A stretch of 64,000 bases of DNA from an uncultured Alphaproteobacteria bacterium. Its GTDB lineage: Bacteria > Pseudomonadota > Alphaproteobacteria > Rhodobacterales > Rhodobacteraceae. The stretch covers positions 113,510 through 177,509 of the forward strand of contig CAKMYZ010000005.1 in assembly GCA_929200255.1 (NCBI GenBank), given 5' to 3'. The position numbers and the translations under genes are program-made. Below are positions 37,036 to 45,215 of the stretch, piece by piece. Under the pieces are notes generated by a model. The model was not told the DNA's origin. It was given only the letters and a program-made list of their open reading frames with translations, and did not search any database. Position 1 is the stretch's first letter. Each line of letters opens with the position of its first letter.

Positions 37036-37047
37036 GTAGGGTGGGTG
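37036..37047 (+). repeat. GTAGGGTGGGTG element
   Basis: A single arm of the GTARGGTGGGT family, beside the SDR stump and just downstream of soeC. No clear inverted partner within 30 bp except a short TTCACC at 37071-37076. Confidence 0.5.
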
Positions 37048-37061
37048 CAACCTAAGCGCAT

Positions 37062-37934
37062 TCACCGTTTGCCGTAGTAGAGGCCCACAACATGTTCTGC
37101 CTGGGCAAAGAACAGCCAACGTAGCGTCAGCACCCCAGCGATATGGCTTAGCACTGCCAAGGCCGCGAAGATGTGGCTAAACGGCAAAAGCAGCAGGACC
37201 ACAGGCAACACAAAGGCCAGCCCGATGGTGATGATCCGCAGCTGATCGGCATGTTTACGACCAACGTGATGGATGAATTCGCGCATCAGATAGTTTGTGC
37301 CCGTATGGGGTGGTTCAAATGCGCGCACCTCACCGATATGGCCGAGCCCTGTGGCGCTGGCCATTGTTGTGCCGGATGCCTTGAAACGCATGTCACCGCT
37401 GCCCCAGGCAAACATCTGCAAGATGCCGCCCGCAAGCAGCAGAACCGCCGCGATTTTGACCTGACCGGCCAAGAGCGCGCCACCACCAACAGACAGCACC
37501 AGATACATTGCCGGTGTTGTCCAATGCCGCCAGCGGGGCACTGTTTTCATCTGGGTGTAGATCATGGATGTCGTGAGCACGACACCGATCGAGGCGATAC
37601 CGCCGATGCACCCGATCAGCCCAAGTCGTGTGCCCGCAAAGACCAGCCCGGCGCCATAGATCGCCATCGTGATCAGCGCGAAGACGGCGCAAACGCCTTC
37701 GCGGCTCAGCCAGCTAGTTCTCCATTGGCTAAAGGCCTTAAGCGCGCGCTCCGGGTGCCCAAGGTGGAAGGTCGAGGCGATAAGCCCACCAACGGCAAAG
37801 ACATAGGCGATGGCGAACCAGATAAAAGCGCCCGCGCCAGTGGGGACAATCGCGCCCATGCCCAGCCAGAACAGCAGGCCAAACCCTAGGCCAGAGAAAG
37901 TGTTGAAAAGAATGACTGAGGTTGCGGGATGCAT
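37062..37934 (-). CDS. soeC: Sulfite dehydrogenase membrane anchor SoeC (DmsC family)
   Basis: A 290-residue integral membrane protein with about eight spans and the DmsC/NrfD-type layout, beginning MHPATSVILFNTFSGLGFGL. It anchors the SoeAB dimer to the cytoplasmic face and passes electrons to quinone. Conserved elements include FHLGHPERALKAFSQWRTSW and the charged loop after TMIYTQMKT. The ATG shares one base with the soeB stop. It closes the nine-gene operon that begins with xsc. Confidence 0.88.
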   Translation of the reverse strand: MHPATSVILFNTFSGLGFGLLFWLGMGAIVPTGAGAFIWFAIAYVFAVGGLIASTFHLGHPERALKAFSQWRTSWLSREGVCAVFALITMAIYGAGLVFAGTRLGLIGCIGGIASIGVVLTTSMIYTQMKTVPRWRHWTTPAMYLVLSVGGGALLAGQVKIAAVLLLAGGILQMFAWGSGDMRFKASGTTMASATGLGHIGEVRAFEPPHTGTNYLMREFIHHVGRKHADQLRIITIGLAFVLPVVLLLLPFSHIFAALAVLSHIAGVLTLRWLFFAQAEHVVGLYYGKR

Positions 37935-38695
37935 TATTTCGCTCCTCCGGGTAAGGCGGACAGGGCTTTGTCAAGCCAACCGACAAAGCCTTTGCCGTCG
38001 CTGGCGATAGGTTCAAGATATGGGGCCAGCACGTCAAATTCCGGCATCTCATCCTTGGGGCGTGGTGGCAGATATTTGTTGACGGGTTTGGTGCCTTGTT
38101 CGGGCATCAGATCAAAGCCACCTCGTTCGGCGACCAGTTTTGAGACATCGCTGTTTTCGTCCCCCAGGTCACCAAAATGCCGCGCACCTGCGGGGCATGT
38201 CCGCACGCAGGCGGGCTGGCGGTCTTCTTCGGGCAGGTTTTCGTTATAGATACGATCGACGCAAAGGGTACATTTCTTCATCACGCCTTCTTTGGCGTCC
38301 AATTCGCGCGCGCCGTAAGGGCAGGCCCAAGCACAAAGCCCACAGCCGATGCAGTCACTTTCATTGACCAACACGATCCCGTCCTCGGCGCGTTTATGGC
38401 TTGCCCCGGTTGGGCAGACGGTGACGCAAGGTGCGTCTTCGCAATGCAGGCAGGATTTGGGGAAGTGGATCAGCTGTGCCGCGCCTTGGTCTGGCTGCAC
38501 CTCGTAAGAATGGACCCGATTCAAAAAAGTGCCTGACGGGTTGGCCCCATAGGCCTGTTGGTCCGACAGTGGCGCGCCATAGTTTTCGGTGTTCCAGCCT
38601 TTGCAGGAGATCACGCAGGCATGACAGCCGACACAGGTATCCAGATCAATGACCAGCCCCAGTTTCTTGGCGGATGGTGGTGGCAGTTGGGTCAT
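37934..38695 (-). CDS. soeB: Sulfite dehydrogenase iron-sulfur subunit SoeB
   Basis: A 253-residue DmsB-like ferredoxin with four [4Fe-4S] cysteine groups: CVGCHACVISC, CLHCEDAPCVTVCPTGA, CIGCGLCAWACPYGA and CTLC with PACVRTCPAGA. It carries electrons from the molybdenum subunit to SoeC. There is no signal peptide, in keeping with a cytoplasmic enzyme. It is coupled to its neighbours: the ATG overlaps the stop of the 59-residue gene, and its TAA shares one base with the soeC start. Confidence 0.92.
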   Translation of the reverse strand: MTQLPPPSAKKLGLVIDLDTCVGCHACVISCKGWNTENYGAPLSDQQAYGANPSGTFLNRVHSYEVQPDQGAAQLIHFPKSCLHCEDAPCVTVCPTGASHKRAEDGIVLVNESDCIGCGLCAWACPYGARELDAKEGVMKKCTLCVDRIYNENLPEEDRQPACVRTCPAGARHFGDLGDENSDVSKLVAERGGFDLMPEQGTKPVNKYLPPRPKDEMPEFDVLAPYLEPIASDGKGFVGWLDKALSALPGGAK

Positions 38696-38871
38696 AGCGC
38701 TGCCCTTTCTTGAAATGCCGGAGCCTCCGGCGCGCGTTTATTTGGCAAGATGATGACGCTGGTATCGGTTCCAGCCTTTCGGCTGTCCCATGTGGCGATG
38801 TACCAGACGAAACTGCCGATGGTCAGCATCAGGAACGCCGCGATGAGCAAGAGCACTTGGAAATTGGTCAT
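38692..38871 (-). CDS. 59-residue single-span protein between soeA and soeB
   Basis: Begins MTNFQVLLLIAAFLMLTIGS with a hydrophobic span at about residues 5-27, followed by a basic/polar tail (TWDSRKAGTDTS, PNKRAPEAP). It starts in the ATGA overlap with soeA (38871-38868) and ends in an ATGA overlap with soeB (38695-38692), so it is certainly translated as part of the operon. The position and topology recall small accessory subunits of respiratory complexes such as CydX or CcoQ. I do not recognise a family; a role in SoeABC assembly or stability is inference. Confidence 0.8.
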   Translation of the reverse strand: MTNFQVLLLIAAFLMLTIGSFVWYIATWDSRKAGTDTSVIILPNKRAPEAPAFQERAAL

Positions 38872-41693
38872 TTGCCCACCTTCCATTCCAGATCACTGGG
38901 CCCTTTGCCCACGGGCGATTTGATCGCAGGCATGGCGGGTTGTGCTTCGTTTGGCACAGCGGATTTTTCGATCTTCACCCGTAGGTCGAACCATGCAGCC
39001 TGGCCAGTGACCGGGTCAGAGTTCGCCCAGCGCAAACCGTCGCCTTTGGGCGGCAGCAATTCGTGGATCAGGTGGTTGAGCAGGAAGCCTTTGGTCGCCT
39101 CGGTTGCCCCTTTATCCAGCGCCCAGGCGCCCTTGCGTTTGCCGATGGCATTCCATGTCCAGACGGTGTTCGCGTTCAGCGATGCCTGATGTGCAACCGG
39201 CACCACGATAGCGCCGTGGGCAGAGCTGACCTTGGCCCAGTCACCTTCTGCAAAGCCATTCGCCTCCCAGATTTTGGTCGGCACATAAAGGGGATTATGC
39301 CCGTGGATTTGTCGCAGCCATGCGTTCTGCGTGCCCCAGGAATGATACATGGCCATGGGGCGTTGGGTCAGCGCGTGGACAGGGTATGTATCCAGATCGA
39401 CCTGATCATCCTCAAGCGCGCCGTACCAGATCGGCAAGGGGTCCATCGTGACCTTCAACCGTTCGCGCAGGTGTTCGGGCGGCTGTCGTTCGCCGATACC
39501 TTCGGCGGCCGCCTGAAACTTGCGCAGCGGTTCGACGTAAAGCTGGAAGATGTAGGGTTGGACGGCATCGTAAAATCCCATCTTCACCGCCCAGTCCTGA
39601 TATTCGGCGTTGAACGGTTTGTAGTAGGCGGCGTTTTCCGGCACGTGTTCCAGCCAGAAACCGCCATTATCGATGTAGTTTTGGATTTGGTCAGGGTTCA
39701 CGTCACCGCGCCCTTTGCCAGACCCATCTGTGTTGCGGAACCCCGCGAGCGGGCCAACGCCGGGGCGGCGGATGTGGTTGGTGATATAATCTGCGTAGTC
39801 GCGATATTTCTGGCTGCCATCGTCATTCACGAAACCCGGCATGCCAAGGCGTGCGCCCAGATCACAGAGTACCGATTGGAAGCCACGCACATCGCGGTCA
39901 GGTTCGACCACAGGCCAGCGGATCGCATCGGCCACACCGTCCGCCTCGCAAATCGGACGGTCGAGCAGCGAGATACAGTCATGTCGTTCCAGATACGTGG
40001 TGTCGGGGAAAATCAGATCGGCATAGGCCACCATTTCTGATGAATAGGCGTCAGAGTAGATGATGTGCGGGATCACATAGTCGCCGTTTTCGTCCTTGTC
40101 CGTCAGCATTTTCGTCACGCCGCCGGTGTTCATGGACGAATTCCACGACATATTTGCCATATACATAAACAGCGTGTCGATCTTGTAGGGATCGCCTGCA
40201 TGGGCGTTGGAAATCACCATATGCATCAGCCCATGGGCAGACATCGGGTTTTCCCATGTATAGGCCTTGTCGATCCGCTTGGGGCTGCCGTCGTCGTGTA
40301 GCAGCAGGTCTTCGGGGCCATGGGTATAGCCAAGGTGCGGGCCATCAAGTGCAGCGCCGGGTGTCACCTTGCCGTGCGGTTTGGGGTGGGCCGTCGCAGG
40401 TTTGGGGTAGGGCGGTTTGAAACGCATACCACCGGGTACTTCGACCGAGCCGAGGATGATTTGCAGCACATGCAGCGCGCGGCAGGTCTGGAACCCGTTG
40501 GAATGCGCCGAGATGCCGCGCATCGCGTGGAAGCTGACCGGGCGACCGATCATCTTGTCATGCTTCTTGCCGCGGAAATCGGTCCATGGGCGATCCAGTT
40601 CAATCGCTTCGTCAAAGGCGACGCGAGCGAGGTCAGCGGCCAGCGTGCGAATACGCTCGGCTGGAATGCCGCAGCGGTCCGCGACAGCCTCGGGTGCGTA
40701 TTCATCTGACAGATAGCGATCTGCCATCTGGTGAAAGACGGGGCGGTGTGTGACGCCTTTGGCGCGGTATGTGCCGGCCAGATCGGGATCGACCCCTTTG
40801 CCGTTCCATGCCGCAAGTTGGCCGGTGTTTCGGTCGATGACCTGTGGCTGGCCGTCTTTGCCGCGCAGGAACAGGCCAAATTGTTCTGACTTGGGGTCCT
40901 CATTGATCAGGACGGATGCGTTGGTAAAGCGGGCCAGATAGTCCAGATCGACCTTGCCCGCCTTCATCAAGCAGTGGACCATCGCAAGAATGAACAGCCC
41001 GTCGGTGCCGGGGGTGATCCCCACCCAATCGTCGGCAACGGCATTATAGCCTGTGCGGATCGGGTTGACCCCGATCATACGCGCGCCGCGCTTCTTGAGT
41101 TTGCCAATGCCCATCTTGATGGGGTTGCTGTCATGATCTTCGGCAACGCCAAACAGCATGAACAACTTGGTGTGGTCCCAATCGGGCTGACCAAACTCCC
41201 AGAACGCGCCGCCCATCGTGTAGATGCCCGCGGCGGCCATGTTGACCGAACAAAAGCCGCCATGGGCGGCAAAGTTCGGGGTGCCGAACCCCTGCGCCCA
41301 GAAACCGGTGAAAGACTGCGACTGATCGCGGCCTGTAAAGAACGCCAGTTTCTCAGGATTGTTCTCGCGGATCGGTTTGAGCCAATCGGTCGCCATGGTC
41401 AGCGCTTCTTCCCATGAAATCTCTTCAAACTCACCCGATCCGCGCGGGCCGGTGCGTTTCAATGGGGCCCGCAGTCGCGATGGGGCGTTGTGCTGCATGA
41501 TGCCGGCTGACCCTTTGGCGCATAGCACCCCCTGATTGACCGGGTGGTCCCTGTTGCCTTCGATATAGGCAACCTTGCCATCTTTCATATGCACGTTGAT
41601 CCCGCAGCGGCAGGCACACATGTAGCAAGTCGTTTTGCGCACCTCGTCTGATACGGTGGGCGAAGTATCCAGTTGTGGCTGATCCAAGGACAT
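38868..41693 (-). CDS. soeA: Sulfite dehydrogenase molybdenum subunit SoeA
   Basis: A 941-residue molybdopterin oxidoreductase of the DMSO-reductase family. The N-terminal [4Fe-4S] motif is C23-x2-C26-x3-C30-x27-C58, and GGFCSVNM (C148) is in the place of the molybdenum-ligating Cys. There is no twin-arginine signal, so the enzyme is cytoplasmic, as described for SoeABC. Linkage to xsc and soeB/soeC makes sulfite oxidation to sulfate, with electrons to quinone, much more likely than polysulfide or DMSO reduction. ATG 41693 follows GAAAGG; a longer open frame upstream overlaps tauE and is not coding. Confidence 0.9.
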   Translation of the reverse strand: MSLDQPQLDTSPTVSDEVRKTTCYMCACRCGINVHMKDGKVAYIEGNRDHPVNQGVLCAKGSAGIMQHNAPSRLRAPLKRTGPRGSGEFEEISWEEALTMATDWLKPIRENNPEKLAFFTGRDQSQSFTGFWAQGFGTPNFAAHGGFCSVNMAAAGIYTMGGAFWEFGQPDWDHTKLFMLFGVAEDHDSNPIKMGIGKLKKRGARMIGVNPIRTGYNAVADDWVGITPGTDGLFILAMVHCLMKAGKVDLDYLARFTNASVLINEDPKSEQFGLFLRGKDGQPQVIDRNTGQLAAWNGKGVDPDLAGTYRAKGVTHRPVFHQMADRYLSDEYAPEAVADRCGIPAERIRTLAADLARVAFDEAIELDRPWTDFRGKKHDKMIGRPVSFHAMRGISAHSNGFQTCRALHVLQIILGSVEVPGGMRFKPPYPKPATAHPKPHGKVTPGAALDGPHLGYTHGPEDLLLHDDGSPKRIDKAYTWENPMSAHGLMHMVISNAHAGDPYKIDTLFMYMANMSWNSSMNTGGVTKMLTDKDENGDYVIPHIIYSDAYSSEMVAYADLIFPDTTYLERHDCISLLDRPICEADGVADAIRWPVVEPDRDVRGFQSVLCDLGARLGMPGFVNDDGSQKYRDYADYITNHIRRPGVGPLAGFRNTDGSGKGRGDVNPDQIQNYIDNGGFWLEHVPENAAYYKPFNAEYQDWAVKMGFYDAVQPYIFQLYVEPLRKFQAAAEGIGERQPPEHLRERLKVTMDPLPIWYGALEDDQVDLDTYPVHALTQRPMAMYHSWGTQNAWLRQIHGHNPLYVPTKIWEANGFAEGDWAKVSSAHGAIVVPVAHQASLNANTVWTWNAIGKRKGAWALDKGATEATKGFLLNHLIHELLPPKGDGLRWANSDPVTGQAAWFDLRVKIEKSAVPNEAQPAMPAIKSPVGKGPSDLEWKVGK

Positions 41694-41704
41694 GAGCGAA
41701 CCTT

Positions 41705-42469
41705 TCAAACGATTTGCGTGCGGATAAGGGCGGCACCGGCCAATGCGCAAAGCAGTGACAGGCAGAAGGGGCGATAGTAGGGGGCCAGACGCGGTGTGAA
41801 CAGACGCTGCCCCACGAACACGCCGATTGCGACCGGCAAGGCAAGGCTGAGCCCGCGTGCAGCACCTGTGCCGTTCATGACACCAAACCATAGCAACGTG
41901 ATCATCGACGTCAGCGCCCCCAGAAACAAAAATAGTACCAATGCGGCCCGCATTTTGGCGGCCGGGGCGTCTTGCGACAGCACATATAGCGCGATCACCA
42001 TGCCGCCGACATGCGCCAGACCGGTGACGACGCCCGCGGCAAAGCCGGACCCAAATAGCCCCGGTTTTGTTGCCAGGAACGGCATCCGCACTTTGGCAAG
42101 CTGCGTGGCGGCCAGCACGATGATCAGTGTCAGGACGATAAACTTGCTGGCCGCGACCGAGATCGACGTGGTCAGCCAAAGCCCGAAAGGCACGCCGACC
42201 GTCGATCCGACAACCAGGCCCAGCACGATGCCACGATCCGCCTCTTTCCAGCCGCCCCGTGCCATCAGGACAGAGGCCACTATTTCCAGCCACCAACAGA
42301 TCGGGATCAACTGCACCGGTGGCAGGATCAGCACGGCGGTCGCCATGACAACCGCCGACAGTGCAAAGCCGGAAAACCCGCGCACAATGCCCGCGACCAT
42401 CACGATACCAGCCAGGATCGCAAACTCCTGCCCGGTCAGATCGGTCCATGTCAGCAGCGTGTCAAGCAT
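41705..42469 (-). CDS. tauE: TauE/SafE family sulfite/sulfonate exporter (soeA-proximal)
   Basis: A 254-residue membrane protein with eight or so spans and the duplicated TauE/SafE core: VRGFSGFALSAVVMATAVLI in the first half and ATGVVTG-type loop FAAGVVTGLAHVGGMVIALY in the second. It probably exports sulfite or sulfate formed from taurine. The ATG follows the ackA stop directly (TGAATG), and soeA starts 11 bp downstream. It is the second of two TauE paralogues in one operon. Confidence 0.85.
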   Translation of the reverse strand: MLDTLLTWTDLTGQEFAILAGIVMVAGIVRGFSGFALSAVVMATAVLILPPVQLIPICWWLEIVASVLMARGGWKEADRGIVLGLVVGSTVGVPFGLWLTTSISVAASKFIVLTLIIVLAATQLAKVRMPFLATKPGLFGSGFAAGVVTGLAHVGGMVIALYVLSQDAPAAKMRAALVLFLFLGALTSMITLLWFGVMNGTGAARGLSLALPVAIGVFVGQRLFTPRLAPYYRPFCLSLLCALAGAALIRTQIV

Positions 42470-43534
42470 TCATCGCCCCTCTTTGATCAGGGCCAGAGCG
42501 TCGCGCGCAATCGGTTTTTCTTCATCCGCCGCGATGACATGTACTGGGACGTTTCCAAAGCAGGACAGGTGACCTATGATCTTGTCGCGGATCACTTGTG
42601 CATTTTCACCGATGCCCCCGGTAAATGCGACCGCATCCACCCCGCCCATGGCGACAATCGCAGACCCTGCATGCCGCGCGGCCCAATAGCAAAAGTGATC
42701 AACCGCAAAACGGGCGGCGTCATCGTCACGTTCAAGCAAGGTCTTCATGTTGTTATCGCCCGCGAGCGCTTTTAGTCCTGCGTTCTTGTTCAGCATCCGG
42801 TCGGTTTCGTCTTCACCCAATGCCTTGGAGATGCGCAACACCGCAGCCCCGTCGATATCGCCCGACCGTGTGCCCATGGTCAGACCCGACAGGGGGGAAT
42901 ACCCCATGGAGGTTGCAATGGACCGGCCATGATGGATGGCGCAAAGGCTTGCCCCGTTGCCCAGATGCAGTGCCAATAATCGCGGAGGCAAAGCACTGCC
43001 AAACTCGGCCACCATGTTTGCATAAGACAGCCCATGAAACCCATAACGGCGAATGCCAGCGTCATGGTGGGTTTGGGGGATCGCATAGCGGGTGGCCACC
43101 TCGGGATTGGTGGCGTGGAACGCGGTTCCAAAGCTGCAATATTGCGGCAGCCCCGGGGCCACCGCCTGCAATGCGTAGATCCCGGCCAGATTGTTTGGAT
43201 TATGTAGTGGCGCTAGTGGCACGACGCTTTCGATTGTGGCGACGACCGGTGGGGTCAGGCGTGCGGGGGCGGTCAGGATGGCCCCGCCATGCACGATGCG
43301 GTGGGCCGCTGCCGCGAAGCCTGTGATGGGAAAGTCCGCCCTGTCCAAGGCGGTGATCATCAGGTCAAGCGCTTGCGCATGATCGCGTGTCTCGACGTTT
43401 TGGGTGTTCTCACCCAATTGCAACTGCCCTTTGGTGCCAAGGTTCGTCACGCGCCCGGCAATCAACGGGGCGAGGGTGTCGTCAAACACCTTGATCTTCA
43501 GCGATGAAGATCCAGCGTTCAGAACCAGGATCAC
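42470..43534 (-). CDS. ackA: Acetate kinase
   Basis: A 354-residue kinase making ATP and acetate from acetyl phosphate. Motifs present: LVLNAGSSSLK, the HNPNN loop, RYGFHGLSY, LHLGNGASL, GYSPLSGLTMGTRSGDID and FTGGIGEN. It is about 40 residues shorter than most AckA (395-400), the loss being spread over the N-terminal domain rather than at a broken end. Its place behind xsc and pta gives substrate-level ATP from taurine carbon. It overlaps pta by 4 bp. Confidence 0.93.
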   Translation of the reverse strand: MILVLNAGSSSLKIKVFDDTLAPLIAGRVTNLGTKGQLQLGENTQNVETRDHAQALDLMITALDRADFPITGFAAAAHRIVHGGAILTAPARLTPPVVATIESVVPLAPLHNPNNLAGIYALQAVAPGLPQYCSFGTAFHATNPEVATRYAIPQTHHDAGIRRYGFHGLSYANMVAEFGSALPPRLLALHLGNGASLCAIHHGRSIATSMGYSPLSGLTMGTRSGDIDGAAVLRISKALGEDETDRMLNKNAGLKALAGDNNMKTLLERDDDAARFAVDHFCYWAARHAGSAIVAMGGVDAVAFTGGIGENAQVIRDKIIGHLSCFGNVPVHVIAADEEKPIARDALALIKEGR

Positions 43535-44466
43535 TTGGGCAGGCCACAGCTAATTGCGGCCAAAGCGGCAGATGCAATGCGCGCCGCTGGCGGATCAGCA
43601 CGGGACGTCAGCAAGATCGGCACTTTGGCCCCGGTCACAACGCCAGCCGCACAGCCTCCGCTTAGATAGACGAAGGCTTTGAATAGGGCGTTGCCTGATA
43701 CGATATCCGGCACGATGATGGCGTCTGCCTGGCCGGCGACCGGATCATCAGTCAGCTCTTTTGTGGCGACTGCCTTTGGTGACATGATCAGGTCCAGCGC
43801 CAGCGGGCCGGATACATCAATGCCGTCCACATTCGCCTTGGCCCAGTCTGCCAGCGCCTTTCCATCCATAGAGGATGGAACTGAGGGGATCGCGCTTTCG
43901 GTGGCTGAAAGAATCGCGATTTTGGGGCGGTCATTGCCCAGCTTGTTCAGCAGTTTCCTGACCTCGACAATCGCGGATTGCCGCGTCGTCAGATCAGGAG
44001 CGACATTCACGGCTGCGTCCGAAATCAGGATCGGCCTTCCGCCATCAGGGTGGGAGATATGAAAGATATGCACGAACCGCGCGCCAGTGCGCAGGCCTGC
44101 ATCACGGCTGACCGCGGATTTCATGAACACGTCAGTGTGCAACTGGCCTTTCATCAGAACGTCCGCTTCTCCCGCGCCGCACAGTGCGGCGGCAGTCCTG
44201 CCTGCCTCCTCTTCGCCTGTGGTGTCGTGCAGGGCATAACCAGAGATATCCCAATCCAGTTTGGCGGCCTCGGCGCGGATCATATCCGCCTCGCCCACAA
44301 AAACCGGGGTCATGATGCCAGCTTTGGTTGCGTCCTCTGCGGCTTCCATCGGCAATGGGGCCCCTGCACGGGCGATGACCACGCGAGGCGCAGCAAACCC
44401 TTGGGCGCGAGCGATCAGATCGTCAGGCACGACCGCCTCGCGGGGGGATAGAAATGGAGAGCTCAT
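43531..44466 (-). CDS. pta: Phosphate acetyltransferase (PTA/PTB family)
   Basis: A 311-residue short-form enzyme converting acetyl phosphate, the product of Xsc, into acetyl-CoA. Features: DVLMKGQLHTDVFMKSAV, HIFHISHPDGGRPILISDAA and the phosphate-binding C-terminal region GGCAAGVVTGAKVPILLTSR with the catalytic Ser-Arg-Asp cluster. Butyrate specificity is the alternative for this family, but the operon settles acetyl. One base separates it from the upstream tauE stop. Confidence 0.9.
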   Translation of the reverse strand: MSSPFLSPREAVVPDDLIARAQGFAAPRVVIARAGAPLPMEAAEDATKAGIMTPVFVGEADMIRAEAAKLDWDISGYALHDTTGEEEAGRTAAALCGAGEADVLMKGQLHTDVFMKSAVSRDAGLRTGARFVHIFHISHPDGGRPILISDAAVNVAPDLTTRQSAIVEVRKLLNKLGNDRPKIAILSATESAIPSVPSSMDGKALADWAKANVDGIDVSGPLALDLIMSPKAVATKELTDDPVAGQADAIIVPDIVSGNALFKAFVYLSGGCAAGVVTGAKVPILLTSRADPPAARIASAALAAISCGLPK

Positions 44467-44467
44467 C

Positions 44468-45214
44468 TTACAGACCTTTCATTGCGCGCAGCAGCCCCAG
44501 AACGGACAGCGCCAATAGCAACATCACCGCAAAGCGCCGGAATGTCGAAGGGGAAGCGGCCAGAAACTGACGCCCACCCAGCAAGACGCCGACGCCGAGG
44601 ATCGGAAACGCCATCGCGATGCCAATTGCTGTGTCCCATGTCACCAGTCCGCCAGCCCAAAGCAAGGGCAGCGTGATCATGTCCAACCCGGTCAGATAGA
44701 CGATCATCGTGGCACGGAAAACTGCCGCCTCGACCGGTTGGGCCGACATAAAGGCGGCGACGGGCAGCCCGCCGATCCCTGCGCTGTTGCACATGCCCGA
44801 TATGATGCCAACGCCGCTGTGGCCCGCCGGACCGATCCGGCGTTGCAACGTCCTGCCTGACAGAAGCACCAGCGACAGCACAAGGATGATGGCCGAGATC
44901 ACAACGCGCACCGTGCCCTCGCCCACCGACAATATGAACGAAACCGAGAGCGGCAGCGCAATCGCTGCCCCCACCAAAAGCCACAAAACCCGACGCCAAT
45001 CCACATGACCGCGAATGCCACGGGCCTGAAAGACGGTCATCAACATTTCGCATGCAAACACTACCGGGATCAGAGGGAGCGGGTTTGTCAGAAGGGCCGC
45101 GAAGGCGATGAAGATCGCCGAAAACCCAAAACCCGAATAGCCCCGGACGAAAGCGGCCCCTAGCAAAGCAAATGCAAGGGCCGCCCCAGTGCCGGGGCCA
45201 AGGTCGAATGGCAA
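44468..45214 (-). CDS. tauE: TauE/SafE family sulfite/sulfonate exporter (xsc-proximal)
   Basis: A 248-residue polytopic protein with the TauE repeats FVRGYSGFGFSAIFIAFAAL and GIISGMCNSAGIGGLPVAAF. It uses a TTG start (45214) one base after the xsc stop; there is no in-frame ATG for the first 60 residues, so the TTG is probably genuine. Together with the paralogue at 41705-42469 it doubles export capacity or splits sulfite from sulfate; which does what is not visible. Confidence 0.85.
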   Translation of the reverse strand: MPFDLGPGTGAALAFALLGAAFVRGYSGFGFSAIFIAFAALLTNPLPLIPVVFACEMLMTVFQARGIRGHVDWRRVLWLLVGAAIALPLSVSFILSVGEGTVRVVISAIILVLSLVLLSGRTLQRRIGPAGHSGVGIISGMCNSAGIGGLPVAAFMSAQPVEAAVFRATMIVYLTGLDMITLPLLWAGGLVTWDTAIGIAMAFPILGVGVLLGGRQFLAASPSTFRRFAVMLLLALSVLGLLRAMKGL

Positions 45215-45215
45215 C

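Noticed and set aside
41694..42449. N-terminal extension of soeA into tauE
   Set aside because: The extension is antisense-free but out of frame with tauE, which is intact; SoeA homology and the GAAAGG site begin at 41693.
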